NCBI RefSeq assembly: GCF_024679245.1
Contig: NC_090176.1
Location: 52,504,136-52,568,135, forward strand
Length of the DNA stretch: 64,000 bases
Direction of reading: 5' to 3'
Origin: Pseudorasbora parva
Lineage: Eukaryota > Chordata > Actinopteri > Cypriniformes > Gobionidae
Of this stretch, positions 57,917-64,000 are shown piece by piece. The notes beneath the pieces were generated by a model, which saw only the letters and a program-made list of their open reading frames with translations, did no database searches and had not been told where the DNA came from. A program made the translations under genes and the position numbers. The first letter of the stretch is position 1; each line of letters begins with the position of its first letter.

Positions 57917-58372
57917 ACTGTTAGCAGCCGCCTAGCAACCACCCAGAATACCTTAGCAACTGCTTAGCAATGCCATAGATACCGCCAAAAATACATAAGC
58001 AGTCGCCTAGCAACCTCCCAGAATACCTTAGCAACTGCCTAGCAATGCCCTAGAAACCACCCAAAATACATTAGCAGCCGCCTAGCAACCACCCAGAATA
58101 CCTTAGCAACTGCCTAGCAATGCCCTCAAAACCACCCAGAATACCTTAGCAACTGTCTAGCAAAACACCCTAGCAACCACACAGCAAGGCCCTAGCAACC
58201 ACCCAGAATACCTTTGCAACCACCTAACAACCACCCTGAACATCATAGCAATCGCCTAGCAACCACCCACAATACCTTATCAACTGCCTAGTGATGCCTT
58301 AGCAACCACCCAGAATACCTTAGCAACCACTCATAATACATTAGCAACCGCCTAGAAACACCCTAGCAACCT
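57917..58372. repeat. CCTAGCAAC minisatellite, copy 2
   Basis: This is a 455-bp piece of the repeat at 23150-24270. It starts in mid-repeat at the duplication junction and ends at the same point before ACCTAAATACTTTTTTATAT. It lacks the doubled TTACAACCACCCTGAACATC block of copy 1. Confidence 0.9.
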
Positions 58373-58830
58373 AAATACTTTTTTATATTAAACTTTGATG
58401 CCCAATTTCTCATTTCTCATGTGTTTTGTTCAGTCATGTGTTTCATTGCACCGTGACTGTGAACTCTGACCAGACACTCTTTTTTGTTTTTTTTGGAGGG
58501 TAAAACTAAACCTGCCCTGCTGTAAAAGCGTCGTTATTGGCAATATGTCATGCGTGTTATAACGTGTTGTTTTGCGCAGCGTTCGCCAGGTTTAACTGTG
58601 TTATTTTCTAGTTTTAGCTCATGTTTACTGCTGTTCGTTTGACTCGCGCGAGGCTCTAACCAGTGTTTACGGGACGCCTTTAGTTTGGACTTAAACTGCT
58701 TTTTTGAAATAAAATAAAAGCCCAAAAATATGCATGTGTTTAATAAATGCACCGCCGTCTGTTTCTGATCTCCTGCCCAGAAGGTCGTCATGATTCTGTG
58801 TGTGTTTGTGTGTTTTTAATGCTTAATAAT
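58373..58830 (+). other. Duplicated distal gpm6b 3' UTR with poly(A) signals
   Basis: This sequence matches 24260-24710 and includes AATAAA at 58708-58713, 58713-58718 and 58742-58747. No gpm6b exon lies in front of it, so it is an orphan UTR end. Confidence 0.8.
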
Positions 58831-59069
58831 AATGCTGGATTGTGAATGTTAATAACTGCCCAAAACTGATGATTTGCTGCGAGCGACGCTGGACGACGAT
58901 GTTCAGGCCGTCAAACAATCTGTTGTGTTTTATACAAAAATAAATAAAATATGATGAGACTTCCTGGATCTCAACGAGTCTTCTTTTGAATCGTGTCATT
59001 CTTTGTGTGTGAATCCTGTCGGCCTTCCTCTTCTTCTTCCTCCGCACGTAGAACAGGAAAGTTATGAGA

Positions 59070-60215
59070 TTTGGCACACCGATAGAAGACAGTCGGAACT
59101 GACACCAGAGCACATCTGGCGTCTCTAACGCAATCCCTCTAGCGCCACCACCTGTTCAAAGCTACACTCACGTTTGTGCTCATACTGTTTTCACGCCATT
59201 TTGAATTTTCCACAAAATTACTTTTTTTAACTCCTCCTTGGCCATTGCTCCAGTTTTCATAAACACATTTAACCAGATAATCTTACCAGATAGACCATGC
59301 AGAGAAAAAGATATGGAATTCAAGTTGATTGGTCAAACAGTTCTCGGTTCATTCGTAACATTTTAATTCGTTAATTAAAATTCGTAACACCAACAAATTC
59401 AATGAAGAGCACCAAAATGGACGTGAGGCTATATCTCTGCAGCGCTTTAGTTTATTCTGACCAAACTTGGTGTGTTATGCCAACCATGACCTGAGGCGAC
59501 CTGCTCAGTTTCAGCACAGCGCCACCTAGTGTTCTGGAGATATGAAAAATGTGCTATTTTTGCTTATTTCTCATCGCTTTGGCCAAAATCACAAAAATGG
59601 TCTCTTTAGATCCGTGTCACAGGACACCCAATTCCCATATCAGCCATTTTGGGAGTCAGTCATCATTCATTTTAAACGAATGCATTGGCATATTGTTTTG
59701 AAACTTGGTTTGCGTCTTCGACACCAAGCCCTGAAGGTACTCAAAAGTTTCGTTGCAGCACCACCTTGTGGTCAAAAGTTATGAATTTCCCAAAAATACT
59801 AATAGCTTTTGATTATATTAACCTATTGTAATGAATCTGGTCTTAATAGATTCCTTGGGTCAGGCCGAGAACATCGATGCCATATGGCTGAACGTGCTGT
59901 CCGCCATTTTGATTTCCTTTAACAACCTACCTTTTCTAACTCCTCCTTGGCCTTTTGTCTGATTTTCACCAAAATCAAATCAGATCATCTTTAGACCATG
60001 ATAGCAAAAAGTCTTGGATTTGGTGTCGATAGATGAAACCGTTGTGATATACTGCAGCGACGAATTTGAAACATGAAGCCAAAATGACTGAGACTGTATC
60101 TCTACAATGCGTTTTGACAACACAACAAAATGGTCACAGCGCCACCTAATGGTCAAATGTTATAAACCATTCAACCATAAACTAATGACTGTTTGATTTT
60201 TCAGCCATTTGGCCT
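59070..60215. repeat. Dispersed 'AGCGCCACC' repeat, copy in duplication 2
   Basis: Same order of phrases as at 24960-26110 with a few substitutions and a one-base deletion near 59585. No coding signal. Confidence 0.7.
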
Positions 60216-60468
60216 AAAATGACCTCATCTGTCTTTAATGGCTCATTGCTGCAGTCCATCTGATACTCCCAGTCGTGTTGGCGTGACTTATTATAATGTC
60301 TGCTCACAGTAATATTTACAACTACCTTTATTTATACAGGTTTCAAAGCTGCTTCACTGTAATAAAATCAATAATGCAAACTTCAGTTCAAGGTTTGTTA
60401 TCAGTGCAGTGAAATCAGTAATATCAGCACAACAGTTATAATACAACAGCAGAACATTTCATTTCACA

Positions 60469-60474
60469 TTTATT
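60469..60474 (-). promoter_or_regulatory. ofd1: Poly(A) signal, ofd1 copy 2
   Basis: AATAAA on the - strand, 78 bp downstream of the ofd1 stop codon at 60552-60554. It is the first canonical hexamer after the stop. Confidence 0.65.
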
Positions 60475-60551
60475 CAGTCTCTATAAAAACACATCGATAC
60501 ACACATTAAAAACACACTGAACAGCAGATCCAGCAGTGCATGAGGCGTTCT

Positions 60552-60597
60552 TCACCAGAATTCATCGTCTGGTTCTTCATGGGATGTTACGCCAACA
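60552..60597 (-). CDS. ofd1: ofd1 last coding exon
   Basis: On the - strand the acceptor is CGCTCCGCAG. The exon reads (S)VGVTSHEEPDDEFW and stop TGA at 60552-60554. The first base completes a Ser codon from the preceding exon. Mammalian OFD1 ends with a similar SHEELDD-W motif. Copy 1 (26439-26484) has Asp in place of the Glu before Phe-Trp. Confidence 0.85.
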
Positions 60598-60672
60598 CTG
60601 CGGAGCGAAATGAAGGTTAGTGATGAATAATATCTCGGTATTGTTGAACAGTAATGGACACAAACGTGCTAC

Positions 60673-60740
60673 CTGTGGTCGTGCTCAGACAGGTGAAGCT
60701 CCTCTTGACTTTGGTGCTCTGATGCCTCTTTATTCTGGCT
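60673..60740 (-). CDS. ofd1: ofd1 penultimate exon, 68 nt
   Basis: Bounded on the - strand by acceptor ACTTTCAG and donor GTAGCA. Encodes SQNKEASEHQSQEELHLSEH then DH, a polar region rich in Gln and Glu. Starts in phase 0 and leaves two bases for the last exon. Confidence 0.82.
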
Positions 60741-60759
60741 CTGAAAGTTCAAACACAGC

Positions 60760-61300
60760 CATCAAGAACATGTGAAATTACCAAGCGGCTCCTCCCGCGA
60801 TCTCTCCTGAAGCCAATACCGAAGTAATGTAAACTGCAATTCCTCCACTGGCCACTAGAGCGGCTCCAGAAGGAGCTAAACCCCATTGAGCCTCATGATA
60901 AAATGCCCATCTTTACAACAGAAAAACACGTTTACAGCCTGGGACAAATTGTGGTTTTGGTCTATACGGCTAATGTTGACCTTCATGATGACTGTGAGGG
61001 GGTGAATTTTTATATAACTCATTCCTTTACGTTATATAAAGCCTTAAAGTTTTGCATAATTAAGGGCGTGGTTACTTTGAGTGACAGGTGGATAGCCATT
61101 TATCTGCCGTCTATAGTCATCGCATCACCTAAGCTCCGCCTTTCAGCCCATTTTCTGTTATCCGGGAGTGACACGCGATGACTCGCTCACAAGATGGCGA
61201 CGGCTCGTCTCTACGCTTCGAACGGCTCATCGGAATCCTATGGGTGACGTCACGGACACTACCGACATTTTTTTTTTGTCAGTGTATGGAAATTACATTA
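60760..61300. mobile_element. Dispersed cyprinid-type repeat in ofd1 intron, copy 2
   Basis: Duplicate of 26660-27195, with the phrases CACTGGCCACTAGAGCGGCT and GGGTGACGTCACGGACACTA in the same order. Differs by substitutions and a short deletion near 61140. Confidence 0.65.
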
Positions 61301-61310
61301 CAATCCCTAT

Positions 61311-61625
61311 TTAAATGGATAGTTCACCCAAAAATGAATATTCTGTCCTCATTTACTCACCCTCATGTTGTTCCAAACCTGTATGAGTTTCTTTCTCCTG
61401 CTAAAATAAGATATTTGGAAGAATGTTTGTAACCAAGCAGATAGAGCAACCATTGACTACCATAATAGGGGAAAGAATACTATGGTAGTCTCTCTCTGCT
61501 TTGTTACAAACATTCTTCCAAATATCTTATTTTAGCAGGAGAAAGAAACTCATAGAGGTTTGGAACAACATGAGGGTGAGTAAATGAGGACAGGATTTTC
61601 ATTCATGGGTGAACTATCCCTTTAA
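61311..61625. mobile_element. Fold-back MITE with GGATAGTTCACCCA ends, copy 2
   Basis: Duplicate of 27210-27524, in the intron between the 68-nt and 153-nt ofd1 exons. Arms pair as in copy 1. Confidence 0.85.
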
Positions 61626-61664
61626 GACCAATTTTCATTATAGTACAGAATGTTTTTGATGTAC

Positions 61665-61817
61665 CTGCTCGTTTGGTTTATTCTGCATGAGCATCATCAT
61701 GTACTTCTGAAGCGGATTGGACGCATCCGCTCCTCCTCCAATCGCTGAGGCCGTTGCGGACACATGACCTTCTGTACCGTCCCTCTCCTCTTCTGCTGGT
61801 TTCTCATTTTGATCCTC
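61665..61817 (-). CDS. ofd1: ofd1 exon with the NPLQKYM block, 153 nt
   Basis: The acceptor is CTGCTTTCAG and the donor GTACAT. The exon has 51 codons in phase 0: EDQNEKPAEEERDGTEGH, a low-complexity Ala/Gly stretch, then DASNPLQKYMMMLMQNKPNE and Q. The NPL-KYM segment is the best-conserved part of the OFD1 C-terminus and was the main basis of identification. Confidence 0.85.
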
Positions 61818-62375
61818 CTGAAAGCAGACAGTCATGATTATTGAACTCTCTTGTTATTAAACATACAGTCAGTGTTGGTCATGTTACTTAGTTACTATTT
61901 ACTTCTCACAAATAGTAACTGAGTTGCATCATTATAAGAGTAACTAATTACCTGGAAAAATTACTTTTACACTTTTTTAAATGTTCAAATATGTAAAATA
62001 ACTTGAATTCCCCCAATATTAAATGGTAAATGAATAAAATGGACACTAAATATAATTAATTATTATTATTAAAAATTGTAAAATAATCTACACTATTTTA
62101 ATGTTGCTGTGGGACAATGTGAGACACAGTATCAAATTCAATACATTATTGTAAATATTATCAGTAATACAGTGGAACAATGAAACTAAATAGATGGTTT
62201 AGAACTGTAATATTTATTGCACAGAACACAACTGGCCAACAAATAAATCTAACTATAAATGATGCTCCTTAAGAAAAGTCTACCACAAATAGAAAATAAT
62301 AATGAACAAATGACTCTTACGAAGCGATTCTTTTAAAGGAATCGACTCCTGAACTCATGTGTTTAAATGAATCAC

Positions 62376-62518
62376 CTGCTCCTGCTTGAGTCTCTCCAGC
62401 TCTCGCTCCTCTCTCTCCTGCTCCTCCTCTCTCTCCCTCAGTCTCTTCTCCTCTCTCCTCTTCCTCTCCTCCTCCCATCTCTCCTCTTCCTCATGCGTGT
62501 CTATCTTTACGTCTGCGT
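62376..62518 (-). CDS. ofd1: ofd1 exon encoding Glu/Arg coiled coil, 143 nt
   Basis: The acceptor is the pyrimidine-rich TTTATCATCAG and the donor follows GAGCAG (GTGATT). Encodes ADVKIDTHEEEERWEEERKR and continues through REEKRLREREEEQ to LERLKQEQ, a highly charged helix typical of coiled-coil centrosomal proteins. The acceptor was chosen because it keeps the phase with both neighbours. Confidence 0.82.
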
Positions 62519-62605
62519 CTGATGATAAAGATGATGAAAAAAGCACTAGTTTATATGATTTAACACACAAGGAAGATCCGAACAGCGACGGAAGATCCGA
62601 CTCAC

Positions 62606-62671
62606 CCTGATGAAGCTCCGGCTGAGAGTCCTGCAGTCTCTGGAGGATACACTCCTGATCTGTGGACACAA
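62606..62671 (-). CDS. ofd1: ofd1 exon, 66 nt
   Basis: The acceptor is GTGTGTTCAG and the donor GTGAGT. Reads (L)[20 protein letters not shown] then Q and one base. An alternative acceptor 12 bp in (CCACAG) would also keep the frame and remove four residues, so this start is less certain. Confidence 0.75.
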
Positions 62672-62736
62672 CTGAACACACACTATACTGTATAAAGCAC
62701 TATATAAATGAAGGTGACGATGACTGACACAGGCAG

Positions 62737-62737
<1 letters not shown>

Positions 62738-62783
<46 letters not shown>

Positions 62784-62841
62784 CGCACACACACATTCTC
62801 TCTCTCTAACACACACACATACGCTCTCTCACAAACACACA

Positions 62842-62878
<37 letters not shown>

Positions 62879-62880
62879 AC
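62738..62880. repeat. CA-rich microsatellite in ofd1 intron
   Basis: CA runs are interrupted by ACGC and TCTCTC blocks. The homologous run in copy 1 (28631-28698) is about half as long, so the locus has changed length since the duplication. Confidence 0.93.
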
Positions 62881-62894
62881 TGATGAATTCTCAC

Positions 62895-62986
62895 GTTGTA
62901 TAGGGTCAGTGAGGTCGTGGAGTGTGATCTTCTCTGGTTGAGGAGACGACTCTGAACTGGAAATGATTTCCTGCAGTTTGGGTGGA
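62895..62986 (-). CDS. ofd1: ofd1 exon A, 92 nt, open in copy 2
   Basis: The acceptor is TGATTTCTCAG and the donor GTGAGA. One leading base, 30 codons (PPKLQEIISSSESSPQPEKI, then TLHDLTDPIQ) and one trailing base fit the phase of the next exon. At 62938-62940 the codon is CAA on the - strand; the homologous codon of copy 1 is TAA. It is the most upstream ofd1 exon found in the window. Confidence 0.78.
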
Positions 62987-63017
62987 CTGAGAAATCAGAA
63001 CAAACACAAAGAATATA

Positions 63018-63420
63018 ATTAAGATATAAAGTGTCAGAGCACTGCTTCCTGTTATCTAGCGGCCACTGTATAAATGTGAAGAGTGAAGTGTTGGTGTTTT
63101 CTGCTGCCGTTCAGCTCTGGAAGGCTCTAGGATCTTCAAACCTGCGTTCCTGTCGACGTCTCGACACACTCGATCAGAATCCAGAGTTTAGTGAAGATCG
63201 GAGAAACTTTATTTTCAGACCAAAAAAAATCAAAAGGCTAACCCCTTTGTGTTTTTTGGGGGAAAAATTTCGAGTTTCTCCGATCTTCACTAAACTCTGG
63301 ATTCTGATCGAGTGTGTCGAGGCGTCGACAGGAACGCAGGTTTGGAGATCCTAGAGCCTTCCAGAGCTGAACGGCAGCAGAAAACACCAACACATCACAC
63401 TTTGCATTTATATCCCAAAT
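63018..63420. repeat. Long palindromic element, full copy 3
   Basis: Both arms are present and better matched than in the other copies (CTGATCGAGTGTGTCGA pairs with TCGACACACTCGATCAG). The right end TATCCCAAATGTCTGTG leads straight into the 11-bp array. It lies in the presumed ofd1 intron upstream of exon A. Confidence 0.9.
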
Positions 63421-64000
63421 GTCTGTGGAGTGTCAGTGGAGTGCCTGTGGAGTGCCTGTGGAGTGCGTGTGGAGTGCCAGTGGAGTGCCTGTGGAGTGCC
63501 TGTGGAGTGCCTGTGGAGTGTCAGTGGAGTGCGTGTGGAGTGTCAGTGGAGTGCCTGTGGAGTGCCTGTGGAGTGCCTGTGGAGTGTCAGTGGAGTGTCA
63601 GTGGAGTGCCTGTGGAGTGCCTGTGGAGTGCCAGTGGAGTGCCTGTGGAGTGCCTGTGGAGTGTCAGTGGAGTGCCTGTGGAGTGTCAGTGGAGTGCCTG
63701 TGGAGTGTCAGTGGAGTGCCTGTGGAGTGTCAGTGGAGTGCCAGTGGAGTGTCAGTGGAGTGCCAGTGGAGTGTCAGTGGAGTGCCAGTGGAGTGCCTGT
63801 GGAGTGTCAGTGGAGTGTCAGTGGAGTGTCAGTGGAGTGCCTGTGGAGTGCCTGTGGAGTGTCAGTGGAGTGTCAGTGGAGTGCCTGTGGAGTGTCAGTG
63901 AAGTGTCAGTGGAGTGCGTGTGGAGTGCCAGTGGAGTGTCTGTGGAGTGCCTGTGGAGTGCCAGTGGAGGTTCCGTGGAGTGCCTGTGGAGTGCCAGTGG
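63420..64000. repeat. 11-bp minisatellite, start of a second array
   Basis: TGTGGAGTGCC/AGTGGAGTGTC units begin at the right end of the palindrome and run to the window edge. Variants with GTGCGTGTGGAG are seen here but not in the first array. The total length is unknown. Confidence 0.96.

Larger units (their letters stand above)
60552..62986 (-). other. ofd1: ofd1 gene, 3' end (copy 2, open)
   Basis: Six exons (62895-62986, 62606-62671, 62376-62518, 61665-61817, 60673-60740, 60552-60597) total 568 nt with consistent splice phases and give 188 residues plus a stop. The order is a Ser/Pro-rich stretch (LQEIISSSESSPQPEKI), a short helix ([14 protein letters not shown]), a Glu/Arg coiled coil of about 47 residues, the ASNPLQKYMM block and the acidic terminus SHEEPDDEFW. 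OFD1 acts at centrioles, centriolar satellites and ciliary basal bodies; its loss causes ciliopathy in mammals. The remaining exons must lie to the right of 64,000, beyond the array that starts at 63420. Identification rests on the NPL.KYM block, the SHEE.DD..W end and tail-to-tail synteny with gpm6b. Confidence 0.83.
57917..63420. other. Segmental duplication, copy 2
   Basis: At 57917 the 11-bp array (GTGGAGTGACACTG) switches to the CCTAGCAAC repeat (TTAGCAGCCGCCTAGCAACC), which matches copy 1 from 23547. From there the gene-bearing segment is repeated in order through to the full palindrome. The head-to-tail arrangement means that unit 1 plus the 28.7-kb array and unit 2 plus the array at 63420 form a tandem duplication with a period of about 34.1-34.4 kb. 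Confidence 0.92.

Noticed and set aside
29258..57966. Dozens of ORFs of 60-355 codons with WSACGVPVEC-type repeats
   Set aside because: They are all readings of the 11-bp minisatellite in several overlapping frames and both strands, with no conserved domain or splice context.

Overview
The window is eukaryotic: spliced vertebrate genes in a repeat-dominated landscape. The non-coding DNA is full of fold-back elements and minisatellites of kinds I know from carp-like fishes (families with ends CACTGCAAAAAA, TTAAAGGGATAGTTCACC and CACTCTAAAAAA, and the CCTAGCAAC repeat). I read it as a teleost, most likely a cyprinid. There is no prokaryotic gene structure, and no rRNA, tRNA or CRISPR array that I can see.

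Two genes lie tail to tail, the same arrangement as human GPM6B and OFD1. (1) The 3' part of gpm6b, a neuronal M6 tetraspan proteolipid, is on the + strand from 604 to about 24,650. Exons are 604-760, 6568-6736, 10211-10284 and 10370-10435, followed by one of two alternative last exons, 11972-12052 or 22316-22465. (2) The 3' end of ofd1, a centrosome/ciliary protein, is on the - strand and is present twice. Copy 1 is at 26439-28803 and has a nonsense codon. Copy 2 is at 60552-62986 and is open through all six exons. The rest of ofd1 would lie beyond 64,000.

Layout: 1197-6389 is a 26-bp intronic satellite. 6842-9589 is a four-deep nest of transposons. 12614-14116 is a fold-back element with an expanded internal minisatellite. 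14901-16941 is another interrupted element. 17740-21470 is a GAGTGT/GAGTTT/GAGTTA array. 21521-21916 is a long palindrome. 22466-24650 is the gpm6b 3' UTR containing a CCTAGCAAC minisatellite. 23547-29237 is ofd1 copy 1 with its flanks, ending in a second full palindrome.

29237-57916 is about 28.7 kb of an 11-bp minisatellite (TGTGGAGTGCC and variants). It is interspersed with about 26 half-copies of the palindrome, all in one orientation, plus five further-truncated copies. Long blocks recur with offsets of about 7.12, 5.1 and 2.3 kb and look nearly identical. At 57917 the array joins directly to a second copy of the gpm6b-UTR/ofd1 segment, which again ends in a full palindrome and the same 11-bp array, running off the window at 64,000.

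The most unusual item is this compound system: a palindromic element whose one-armed derivatives, with an 11-bp minisatellite, form a higher-order array, inside a tandem duplication of about 34 kb that carries the 3' end of a ciliary gene. The long open reading frames in the array follow from the 11-bp period and base composition and are not proteins. False duplication by the assembler must be excluded before biological conclusions are drawn.
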